A DNA stretch of 5,883 bases from Gammaproteobacteria bacterium (GTDB lineage Bacteria > Pseudomonadota > Gammaproteobacteria > Steroidobacterales > Steroidobacteraceae), in assembly GCA_030043215.1 (NCBI GenBank), contig JASHYG010000319.1:1-5883 (forward strand), given 5' to 3'. The position numbers were made by a program, and so were the translations under genes. Of the stretch, positions 1-5,390 are shown piece after piece (within the stretch, counting starts at the first letter, position 1; each line of letters opens with the position of its first letter). The notes beneath the pieces were generated by a model. The model saw only the letters and a list, made by a program, of their open reading frames with translations. It searched no databases and was not told where the DNA came from.

Positions 1-420
1 GTCGCAAGCCAGCTGGCCGCCCGGACGATGGTCGAGGCGCGCTCGGGGCTGATCGTGAACATTTCCTTCTGGGCGGCGCAGAAATACATCAGTAATGCGC
101 TCTACGGCTGCGCGAAGGCGGCGACGGACAAGCTCACCGCGGACATGGCGCAGGAACTCGGTTCCGTCGGTGTGGCCGTCGTGGCACTTTATCCGGGGCT
201 GGTGAGAACGGAGGCGGTCATGGCCGCCGCTGGATCGTTCGATCTGTCGAACTCGGAGAGTCCGGAATTCCTCGGCCGGGCAGTCTCGGCGCTCGCTCGG
301 GATCGGCAGGTGATGCGCCGGACGGGACGGGTGCTCGTCGCCGCGCAACTGGCGCTGGAATACGGGTTCACGGATATCGATGGACGGCAGCCGCGACCGC
401 TCGATCTGAAGGACGCTTGA
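1..420 (+). CDS. Short-chain dehydrogenase/reductase, DHRS1-like (5' part outside window)
   Basis: This is the C-terminal part (139 visible residues) of an NAD(P)-dependent SDR oxidoreductase; the reading frame is open from base 1, so the gene starts upstream. Counting visible residues from base 1, Ser22 (in VNISF), Tyr35 and Lys39 (YGCAK) form the SDR catalytic set, with the usual 13-residue spacing from Ser to Tyr. The motif LYPGLVRTE follows, where SDRs contact the cofactor after the catalytic helix. The run from GLIVNIS to the C-terminal GFTDIDGR resembles mammalian DHRS1 and its bacterial relatives more than FabG-type SDRs. The N-terminal Rossmann TGxxxGxG motif lies off the window and cannot be checked. 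An internal ATG at base 28 is not a plausible start because it would remove the cofactor half. The substrate cannot be told from sequence. Its stop TGA overlaps the ATG of the next frame (TGATG, 418-422). Family call is firm; the DHRS1-like subclass is inferred from remembered motifs. Confidence 0.9.
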   Translation, partial: VASQLAARTMVEARSGLIVNISFWAAQKYISNALYGCAKAATDKLTADMAQELGSVGVAVVALYPGLVRTEAVMAAAGSFDLSNSESPEFLGRAVSALARDRQVMRRTGRVLVAAQLALEYGFTDIDGRQPRPLDLKDA

Positions 421-592
421 TGACGGGCACGCCCGCGGGCGGCCTGATCGCACAGATATTTATCGAAGACTCTGATGCGCCGTTCGAGCGTACAGCGCGA
501 GCCGGCACAACGGTGATCACGCCGATGACGGATATGTTTTTCGGCATACGCGAAGGCAGCCATTCAGCCACTACAGTCGTCACGCAAGCTGA
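420..592 (+). pseudogene. Remnant of a PhnB-type VOC (glyoxalase/bleomycin-resistance fold) gene
   Basis: Reading from ATG 420, the frame gives AQIFIEDSDAPFERTARAG, then TTVITPMTDMFFGIREG. This follows the family pattern of an 'hhhVeDvDavferAvaAGatvl.PvtDmFfGdReG' segment, the C-terminal half of a PhnB-like VOC protein. Family members continue with DPFGHxW and 'iaTH' after a few residues. Here the frame instead gives unrelated sequence, but shifting to the second frame at 557-592 gives QPFSHYSRHAS followed by a stop, a degraded match to DPFGHxWxxAT. The spacing suggests a loss of about 10 bases around 556-558. The N-terminal half, which carries the first beta-alpha-beta-beta-beta module, is absent: the fragment begins exactly at the stop codon of the upstream SDR gene. 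I infer a 5'-truncated, frameshifted and probably inactive gene. An open frame from 420 to 740 could still be translated, but its last 60 codons look like nothing known. Confidence 0.6.
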
Positions 593-770
593 TTCCGGGC
601 AACGACCTGTGCTTTGCGTTCGGAGAGCCGTGCCCTACAATCGATATCGCTCGGTCGGAGCATCCACGTCCGCGGAAAGGGCTGCGCCCACGACACGACG
701 ACCCGACACTTCAAGGTCAATGCATCCCTTTTCAGCCTGAGCGGACGCAGGCGCACGAAAGGGGTTTGCC
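593..770. other. Gene-free stretch between the VOC remnant and the DUF1835 gene
   Basis: No frame here resembles a protein. The continuation of the VOC-remnant frame to 740 has an arginine-, serine- and threonine-rich composition typical of out-of-frame GC-rich DNA. The only signals seen are a possible promoter (614-641) and the ribosome binding site of the next gene (757-764). Confidence 0.5.
614..641 (+). promoter_or_regulatory. Candidate sigma70 promoter for the DUF1835 gene
   Basis: TTGCGT (614-619) and TACAAT (636-641) are separated by 16 bases. The -10 box matches consensus in 5 of 6 positions; the -35 keeps only the TTG core. Transcription would begin near 648, giving a leader of about 120 bases. 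It is the best promoter-like pair in the gap, but such matches can arise by chance. Confidence 0.3.
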
Positions 771-2051
771 ATGGAAGATGACGACTACGAGGCTCGTCGC
801 CTCCGGGATTTTCGCCTCAACTTCGAGCAACAGCAAAAGCGCGCCAAGGAACTTCTCAAGGCGGCGCGCGCCGGTGATCCAGCGGCGACCGCACGCTTTA
901 AGGGCACACCCCCAAAGCTCGCCGAGGCGCAGTTTCTGATCGCTCGCGAACTGCGCTTCGACAGCTGGGCTGCGCTCAAGCGTCATATCGCCGAAATGAC
1001 GCTCGCGCACGAGGCGATGAGTGTCTCGGTGCTCGACGGCGATCTTCGAACGCTCCACATGCGGGGCGGTCACGACCTGATCAACCTTTCACAGCAAGCT
1101 GGCTTTCGCGGCGGTTGGTACGTGGATATCTATCCTTACCTGGAGGGTCCGGTGCGCGAGGGTCCTGGGTGTGTCGAGCAGCGGGCACGCTTCATCATCG
1201 ATACGTACCGTCAGGACGGTGACTACGAAGGGCAAACTCGAGGCCTTGAGGAAAAAGAGCGCGAGCTCCAAGACTCGGCCGATTATGAGCGCGTCGTACT
1301 CTGGTTCGAGCACGACTGCGTCTGCCAGCTAGCACTGATCCACCTGCTGGGACATTACGCAAGACATCGGCGTCCACCCCGGTTGGAACTCGTCAATATC
1401 TCCGATTTCCCGGGGGCCAGATACTTTAGCGGGCTGGCAGAACTGCCGCCCGAAGCGCTGCGCCTGCTATGGACAACCCGAAAATCCGTCAGCGAAGCGC
1501 AGTTGCAGTTGGGCCTTGAGGCTTGGCATGCTCTGACCAACCCCGATCCGCGTCCGCTCGCGGCGATCGTGCGTCGCGGTACTCCTGCATTGCCGTTGCT
1601 GGGCCCGGCCCTGCATCGCCACCTGCGCGAACTGCCCTCTATCGCCAACGGCCTTGCGCTCACTGAGGAGCTGGCATTGAGATTGATGGCGCAGCCACCC
1701 CCACACTGGGACGGCATTGCAAAACTCAGCAGAATCTACTGGCAGATGCATGAAAGCGATCCGCTTCCGGGTAGGGGCGACGGGGCTTGGGCCCGCCGTG
1801 TATTGAGCATGGAGACCTTGAGTGCGCCGCTCTTTACGCGCTCGCCCGGTGGTGTGGATTACGCAGGCAGATCCAATCCTCCATGGACCGACACAGCGGC
1901 AATCACCGAAACTGGGCGCGCGGTGCTGTGTGGGGAGGTGGATTTCCGCTCTCTCGATCCTCCTTCGCGCTGGATCGGTGGCGTCGAGGTCGCCGCCGGC
2001 CAGGCGGACTGGCGATGGGACGAGCAGCTGAAAGACGCCGTGCGCAGGTAA
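771..2051 (+). CDS. DUF1835 domain-containing protein with N-terminal helical extension
   Basis: A 426-residue soluble protein of unknown function; no signal peptide or membrane segment. The start is ATG 771, with GAAAGGGG (757-764) 6 nt upstream. Residues 15-75 form a helical module (AKELLKAARAGDPAATARF, then AEAQFLIARELRFDSWAALK), a type seen at the N terminus of various ankyrin-like and DUF proteins. DUF1835 begins about residue 94: LHMRGGHDLINL, then YPYLEGPVREG at 121-131. It continues with the diagnostic VLWFEHDCVCQLALIHLL (176-193) and LELVNISDFPG near 205-215 leading into FSGLAEL. The C-terminal part (about 285-360) fits the family tail: LPSIANGLALTEE, GDGAW and SAPLF. The fold and role of DUF1835 are not established to my knowledge, so I assign no activity. 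A 114-nt gap separates it from the next gene on the same strand, so co-transcription is possible. Confidence 0.85.
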   Translation: MEDDDYEARRLRDFRLNFEQQQKRAKELLKAARAGDPAATARFKGTPPKLAEAQFLIARELRFDSWAALKRHIAEMTLAHEAMSVSVLDGDLRTLHMRGGHDLINLSQQAGFRGGWYVDIYPYLEGPVREGPGCVEQRARFIIDTYRQDGDYEGQTRGLEEKERELQDSADYERVVLWFEHDCVCQLALIHLLGHYARHRRPPRLELVNISDFPGARYFSGLAELPPEALRLLWTTRKSVSEAQLQLGLEAWHALTNPDPRPLAAIVRRGTPALPLLGPALHRHLRELPSIANGLALTEELALRLMAQPPPHWDGIAKLSRIYWQMHESDPLPGRGDGAWARRVLSMETLSAPLFTRSPGGVDYAGRSNPPWTDTAAITETGRAVLCGEVDFRSLDPPSRWIGGVEVAAGQADWRWDEQLKDAVRR

Positions 2052-2165
2052 TCGGCCGTTCAGAGACTCTCCCGATAGTGGTCAGACACGAGCGTCCGAG
2101 AAGGGTCGTGCCCAGCCTGTCGGTTTGGGCCGGTCTGGTTCGTCTTTGTGGTGGAGAACGAGGGT

Positions 2166-2780
2166 ATGTCCAAGATCATCGTGAATGCATTTCTGACCCT
2201 GGACGGCGTCATGCAGGCTCCCGGCGGTCCGGACGAGGATCCCGAGGGCGGCTTCCTACACGGAGGCTGGCAGGCCCCCTATGTCGACGATGTCATGGGC
2301 CGGCTGGTCACCGAAGGGTTCGCGGACGCCGACGGCTTCCTGCTCGGGCGCAAGACCTACGACATCTTCGCCAATTACTGGCCCAAGGTCACCGACCCCA
2401 ATAACTCTATCGCTACCGCGCTCAACTCGCGGCCCAAGTACGTGCTGTCGCGCAGCCTCGAGCGCGTCACCTGGAAGAACGCCAGCCTGATCAAGGGCGA
2501 CGCGGTCGCTGAACTGCGGAAGCTCCGGCAGCAACCCGACCTGACACTGCACACCTGGGGCAGCACCGAGGTACTTCAGACGCTGCTGCAGAACGATCTG
2601 ATCGACGAGTACCGGCTGTTCATCTTCCCGGTGGTGCTCGGGTCCGGCAAGCGGCTCTTCGGCAGCGGTACGGTACCGACGGCGCTCAAACGGGTGGAGT
2701 CGGTCACGAGCGGCACGGGTGCAACGTACCACCGGTTCGAGCGCGGCGGTAAGCCCAAGTACGGGCAGATGGGGACTTAG
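2166..2780 (+). CDS. RibD C-terminal / YyaP-type dihydrofolate reductase family protein
   Basis: A 204-residue cytoplasmic protein with the RibD_C fold, which in RibD reduces a pyrimidine ribosyl-amine using NADPH. Stand-alone homologues such as Bacillus YyaP are annotated 'dihydrofolate reductase family' but mostly lack a proven substrate. Features in order: beta strand KIIVNAFLTLDGVMQAPGG (residues 3-21, with the TLDG turn); FLLGRKTYDIF (58-68); PKYVLSRSL (90-98); HTWGSTEVLQTLL (129-141), the Gly-Ser cofactor-loop region; and LIDEYRLFIFPVVLGSGKRL (145-164), the family's strongest signature. Length fits the family. I start at ATG 2166, where homologues begin and GGAGA (2153-2157) sits 8 nt upstream; an in-frame GTG at 2148 would add six residues and has no good binding site. 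Whether it acts on folate, riboflavin precursors or something else cannot be read from sequence. Confidence 0.9.
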   Translation: MSKIIVNAFLTLDGVMQAPGGPDEDPEGGFLHGGWQAPYVDDVMGRLVTEGFADADGFLLGRKTYDIFANYWPKVTDPNNSIATALNSRPKYVLSRSLERVTWKNASLIKGDAVAELRKLRQQPDLTLHTWGSTEVLQTLLQNDLIDEYRLFIFPVVLGSGKRLFGSGTVPTALKRVESVTSGTGATYHRFERGGKPKYGQMGT

Positions 2781-2995
2781 CCGCCATTTCTCATACCCCT
2801 CGTCAATTTTGTGGGGTAAGGCCCGATGAGCGACGGGCGCGGCGGCGGACCGCGCGGGTCGCGATTGCTCCTCCTGTTTGTGTGATGCGAGGGAGTTGAA
2901 CCACTAAGGGCGAGAGTCGGGGTGAATAGAGGGGCGGCGGATGCGTTCGCACCGTACTCGAAAGTTCTAATTGTCTATGGCCACTGCGCATTGGG
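2781..2995. other. Gene-free gap between the RibD_C gene and the toxin gene
   Basis: Two convergent genes end here (stops at 2780 on + and 2996 on -). A bidirectional terminator would be expected, but I find only a weak inverted repeat (see 2794-2818) and no stem followed by a T run on either strand. Short open frames such as 2826-2885 have no recognisable product. Confidence 0.5.
2794..2818. repeat. Inverted repeat TACCCC / GGGGTA after the RibD_C gene
   Basis: TACCCC (2794-2799) and GGGGTA (2813-2818) are perfect 6-base complements with a 13-base loop, 13 bases after the RibD_C stop codon. The position suits a transcription terminator, but the loop is long and no T tract follows, so it may be only a weak hairpin. 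Confidence 0.3.
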
Positions 2996-3331
2996 CTATT
3001 TCGATTTACGCCGACGCCGCTCCGGTTGACGCTCGCGAAGTCGCGCCGCCCCGAACAACTGCTTGTGCGACCCGATGCGATGCATGACCACGGCGCGCCG
3101 CCGGACTCGGTATATGAGCAGGAGGTCGGCTCCCAGATGGCACTCCGTGAAGCCGCTCCAGCTCTTGCTCCGCTTCCCGAGACGATGCTCATGCAGCGCC
3201 GATGGGAGCCTCTCCCCAGAGATCAGGACGTCAAAGACGTACTCGAGCGTCTCAACGTCGAATTCGGCGTGCTTACGAGCGTCTCGATAGTCGCGCTTGA
3301 AGCGCGGGAGAACGATTAGGTCTCGAGCCAA
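2996..3331 (-). CDS. YafQ-family type II toxin (mRNA interferase)
   Basis: A 111-residue protein of the RelE/YafQ superfamily; YafQ toxins cut mRNA on the ribosome and are neutralised by a partner antitoxin. Compared with E. coli YafQ, the active-site residues are all in place: His49 (HEHRL), His65 (ECHLGAD), Asp69, His89 (RIGSHKQLFG) and Phe93, matching YafQ His50, His63, Asp67, His87 and Phe91. LLIYRV corresponds to the YafQ LIYKL strand. The toxin therefore looks catalytically intact. The only usable start is TTG 3331, with GAGG (3339-3342) 7 nt upstream; this gives a 16-nt overlap with the antitoxin end and implies translational coupling. After the normal family end (LFG, residues 92-94) there is an extra 17-residue arginine- and lysine-rich tail, longer than E. 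coli YafQ (about 92 residues). Family call is firm; toxicity is inferred. Confidence 0.9.
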   Translation of the reverse strand: MARDLIVLPRFKRDYRDARKHAEFDVETLEYVFDVLISGERLPSALHEHRLGKRSKSWSGFTECHLGADLLLIYRVRRRAVVMHRIGSHKQLFGAARLRERQPERRRRKSK

Positions 3332-3546
3332 CGAATGGCCTCACGGCCGCTCGCAAAGCGGCGGCCCTCGGCGGCGGCCTCTTCCTTCAACGAGTCTTTG
3401 AGGGCGGTGCGCAGCTCCGAAACTGAGTGCTTCCCACGTGCACGGGCAGCCCATGCCTTGAGTGCCGCCGCCGCACTACGTTTGCCTGTGCGCGCCTTGA
3501 GCGCCTCGATTTCTCGGCCACTGAGTTGAACCGTAACGTTGGTCAT
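3316..3546 (-). CDS. Antitoxin partner of the YafQ-type toxin, RelB/DinJ-like
   Basis: A 76-residue protein directly upstream of, and overlapping, the toxin gene: the classic antitoxin-first order. The N terminus (NVTVQLSGREIEALKARTGK, residues 3-22) reads as a short beta strand followed by a helix, and a second alanine-rich helix follows (about 24-37), consistent with a ribbon-helix-helix dimer that binds DNA. The C-terminal part (about 43-76, charged, ending in AIRWLET) would be the toxin-binding tail. I assign it by position and fold pattern; I cannot name its exact antitoxin family. ATG 3546 has a strong GGAGG (3552-3556) 5 nt upstream. In such systems the antitoxin, alone or with the toxin, represses its own promoter, and a fitting operator-like palindrome lies at 3558-3574. 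Confidence 0.82.
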   Translation of the reverse strand: MTNVTVQLSGREIEALKARTGKRSAAAALKAWAARARGKHSVSELRTALKDSLKEEAAAEGRRFASGREAIRWLET

Positions 3547-3557
3547 CGATGCCTCCG

Positions 3558-3574
3558 CAGCCGATTATAGGCTG
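3558..3574 (-). promoter_or_regulatory. Probable autoregulated promoter/operator of the toxin-antitoxin operon
   Basis: On the - strand a perfect TATAAT -10 box (3569-3564) sits inside an inverted repeat CAGCC-N7-GGCTG (3558-3574), 12 bases before the antitoxin start codon. Transcription would begin near 3557, just ahead of the GGAGG site, giving a very short leader. No good -35 is seen: TTGAGG (3595-3590) is 20 bases upstream of the -10, too far for a typical promoter. A second palindrome, GGGCGCCC (3574-3581), lies in the spacer. A repressor bound to this repeat would block the -10 directly, as expected for antitoxin autoregulation; binding itself is inferred. Confidence 0.5.
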
Positions 3575-3711
3575 GGCGCCCGATGCGCGCCTCAAGCGCG
3601 GCCGTGAACGTGATAGGAACCGTAAACCGGCCGTACGGGCGTCCGCTCTGGCCCCTTGACACGCTCGAGGAGCTGCTTGGCGGAATGTCCGAAAGGGTTC
3701 AAATCCGCGGC

Positions 3712-4374
3712 TCACGTCAGACCCTGCCCGGGCGTAGATTGCCGAGGTCCTCCCTTCGGCGTCGCCGGCGACGGCCAGGGATGCTCGGACCTGCCGTTGA
3801 AGATCGCCTCCGCCTCGGCGCGCTTGAGAGTCCAGGCGCCCGCGGCGATCTCGGCCTGGAGCTGACCCGGCGCCCAGCCGGCGTGGCCGACGAAGATCCG
3901 TAGACCGTCCATGGGCTTCTCGCGACCGAGCAGCTCCAGCAGCAGTTCCCGGTCCGCGCTCAAGTAGACGCCGTCACAGGTTGGAATCGCATGCTCGGGC
4001 GGCTTGGCGGCACGGAACAGGAACCACACGGTCTCGAACTCGACCGGTCCACCGAAATACACCTTGTCGCTCAGCTGCGCGAGTCGCTTGAGGCTCGGAA
4101 AGAGGCTCGACACAGGAATCGGCGTCGGCCTGTTGACGATGATGCCGACCGGGGCGGCACCGAGGTTGTTCATCACGAGGACGACCGAGTCCGCGAAGCT
4201 GGGATCGCTCAGGTTATCTCGAGCGACGAGGAGGATGGCAGTCAACGGCTTCGCGTCGGCGGCAGCTGTCGGACGCGAGGAGCCGGACAGGAGCAGCAGA
4301 GCGCAGAGTGCCCCCGTCACGTAGCACCGCAGGTACAGACCGCTTCTCACTGACGACACTCGCCTCCGCGTCAT
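3712..4374 (-). CDS. YqgE/AlgH (DUF179) family protein with N-terminal signal-like segment
   Basis: A 220-residue protein whose residues 43-200 match the YqgE/AlgH family: LTAILLVARDNLSDPSFADSV (44-64), VGIIVNRPT (76-84), KVYFGGPVE (104-112) and FVGHAGWAPGQLQAEIAAGAW (161-181), the family hallmark. YqgE has no proven biochemical function; AlgH has been linked to alginate regulation in Pseudomonas. Family members are usually about 185 residues, cytoplasmic, and start directly at the first strand. Here about 40 extra residues precede it: an arginine-rich start, a hydrophobic stretch (about 18-30, VTGALCALLLLSG) and TAAADA, which looks like a signal peptidase site near residue 39-41. This suggests export. 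The start is uncertain: ATG 4374 has no clear ribosome binding site, while GTG 4350 (codon 9) follows a GGAGG at 12 nt and still keeps the hydrophobic stretch. The last 20 residues are proline- and glycine-rich and unlike the family. Confidence 0.85.
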   Translation of the reverse strand: MTRRRVSSVRSGLYLRCYVTGALCALLLLSGSSRPTAAADAKPLTAILLVARDNLSDPSFADSVVLVMNNLGAAPVGIIVNRPTPIPVSSLFPSLKRLAQLSDKVYFGGPVEFETVWFLFRAAKPPEHAIPTCDGVYLSADRELLLELLGREKPMDGLRIFVGHAGWAPGQLQAEIAAGAWTLKRAEAEAIFNGRSEHPWPSPATPKGGPRQSTPGQGLT

Positions 4375-4376
4375 GG

Positions 4377-4393
4377 CACGGCGTCCGGCCGTG
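4377..4393 (-). repeat. GC-rich hairpin abutting the YqgE-family start codon
   Basis: CACGGC (4377-4382) and GCCGTG (4388-4393) are perfect 6-base complements around a 5-base loop, 2 bases upstream of ATG 4374. In RNA this stem would occupy the position where a ribosome binding site should be. Either it restrains initiation at this ATG or it supports a start further downstream. Confidence 0.4.
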
Positions 4394-4467
4394 TCCGGCG
4401 GATCTTACGCCGTCGGCGCTGCCGCTGTCCGCCGCCGTCGTCCGTAGCTGACGGAACGCACTGTCGA

Positions 4468-4493
4468 TAGAATGACCCCCGTCAACACGGGAG
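4468..4493 (+). promoter_or_regulatory. Possible -10 box and ribosome binding site of the MBL-fold gene
   Basis: TAGAAT (4468-4473) matches the sigma70 -10 consensus in 5 of 6 positions; the -35 at 17-base spacing (TAGCTG, 4445-4450) is poor, and CTGACG (4448-4453) is too close. A start near 4480 would give a leader of about 20 bases ending in GGGAG (4489-4493), 6 nt before ATG 4500. The ribosome binding site is convincing, the promoter only tentative. Confidence 0.4.
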
Positions 4494-4499
4494 CCACCG

Positions 4500-5390
4500 A
4501 TGCGCGCAGCGATCTGGGTGACGGGTCTGATCAGCCTGGGCCTCGCTGGAGGCGTTCGCGCGGACAGCGGCTTCGGCCTCGCTTCGGTGCCTCCGGCGGC
4601 GCAGTCCTTTCGCGTCGGTTCCCTCGAGTTGACGGCCTTGCATGACGCCCAGTTCGTCGTGCCCAATGACGGGAAGGTCTTCGGCGTCGGCGCGGGCGTC
4701 GCTGCAGTGCAAGATGTGCTGCGCGCAGCCGGCGCGCCGACGGATCGCATCACACTCAGCGTGAATGTACTGCTGGTGCGCACCGGCGGTCGCATCCTGT
4801 TGCTGGACACCGGTCTCGGGCCGAATCTCCACGGAGGACTGCTCGAGAGCTTGCGCGTTGCCGGCGTGGCGCCGGGAGCCGTGACGGACGTGCTGATCAC
4901 GCACCCGCACATGGATCACATCGGCGGACTGCTGGATGCCGGCGGCCAGCTCGCATTCCCGCATGCAACGATCCGGATGGCGAGCGCCGCGTGGACGTGG
5001 CTCAAGGGACAGGCTCCGCCGAAGCTCGTCGGAGTCATCGCGGGGCACGTCCAGACGTTCGAGCCCGGCGCGCGGGTCGCACCAGGCGTGACGGCGATCG
5101 CGCTGCCGGGCCATACGCCCGGCCACGTCGGCTACCAGATCGTGTCCGGACACTCGCGCTTGCTCGACATCGGCGACGTGGCGCACAGCTCGGTCGTCTC
5201 GCTCGCGAAGCCGGAGTGGGCGGTCAGCTTCGACAGCGATGCGAGCCTCGCCAAGGCGACGCGCGCGAAAACGCTCGGGGCGCTCGCAAAGGACCACGAG
5301 CTGGTGTTCGCGCCGCACTTCCCGTTCCCGGGCGTAGGACACATCGTCGCAGAGGGCGACGCCTTCGCGTGGCAGGCGGGAATTCCCTAG
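4500..5390 (+). CDS. Exported metallo-beta-lactamase-fold hydrolase, methyl-parathion-hydrolase-like
   Basis: A 296-residue MBL-fold metal-dependent hydrolase. Residues 1-21 form a signal peptide (short basic start, hydrophobic core AAIWVTGLISLGLAGG, cut after VRA), so the mature enzyme should act in the periplasm or outside. The metal site is complete: HPHMDH (His135, His137, Asp139, His140), His209 in LPGHTPGH, Asp226 in LLDIGDVAHS, and His273 in FAPHFPFPGVGH. The LLLDTGLG strand (100-107) is also typical. The C-terminal HFPFPGVGH resembles the methyl parathion hydrolase/OPHC2 branch, which includes phosphotriesterases and lactonases; the actual substrate is unknown, and activity on an ester or lactone is inferred. 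Length is normal for a secreted member. ATG 4500 is supported by GGGAG 6 nt upstream. It is divergent from the YqgE-family gene (125-nt gap) and convergent with the alpha/beta hydrolase, sharing the CTAG stop. Confidence 0.9.
   Translation: MRAAIWVTGLISLGLAGGVRADSGFGLASVPPAAQSFRVGSLELTALHDAQFVVPNDGKVFGVGAGVAAVQDVLRAAGAPTDRITLSVNVLLVRTGGRILLLDTGLGPNLHGGLLESLRVAGVAPGAVTDVLITHPHMDHIGGLLDAGGQLAFPHATIRMASAAWTWLKGQAPPKLVGVIAGHVQTFEPGARVAPGVTAIALPGHTPGHVGYQIVSGHSRLLDIGDVAHSSVVSLAKPEWAVSFDSDASLAKATRAKTLGALAKDHELVFAPHFPFPGVGHIVAEGDAFAWQAGIP

Noticed and set aside
2087..2110. Inverted repeat CACGA / TCGTG between the DUF1835 and RibD_C genes
   Set aside because: A 5-bp stem with a 14-base loop and no T run is too weak to call a terminator.
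1787..2404. 205-codon + strand frame bridging the DUF1835 and RibD_C genes
   Set aside because: It overlaps two well-supported genes in another frame and is dominated by arginine, glycine and serine without any family pattern.
2826..2885. Small 19-codon + strand frame beginning ATG AGC after the RibD_C gene
   Set aside because: Too short, no homology I recognise, and no clear ribosome binding site.
3620..3638. Inverted repeat CCGTA-N9-TACGG upstream of the toxin-antitoxin promoter
   Set aside because: Arms of 5 bp in GC-rich DNA are expected by chance, and it is about 50 bases from the promoter with no link to any feature.
3656..3661. Perfect TTGACA -35 box on the + strand
   Set aside because: No -10-like hexamer occurs at 15-19 bases downstream, and no + strand gene follows.
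3690..3712. GGGTTCAAATCC resembling a tRNA T-loop
   Set aside because: The flanking bases do not form a 5-bp T stem, and no acceptor, D or anticodon arms are found at the right distances upstream. I treat it as chance.
3583..3903. 106-codon + strand frame between the antitoxin and YqgE-family genes
   Set aside because: More than half lies antisense to the YqgE-family gene, the protein is arginine-rich and unrecognisable, and no ribosome binding site stands out.
4482..5342. Long open frame (286 codons) on the - strand opposite the MBL-fold gene
   Set aside because: Its composition is arginine-, alanine- and histidine-rich with no motif, while the opposite strand encodes a complete MBL-fold enzyme. 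It is a shadow frame of GC-rich coding DNA.
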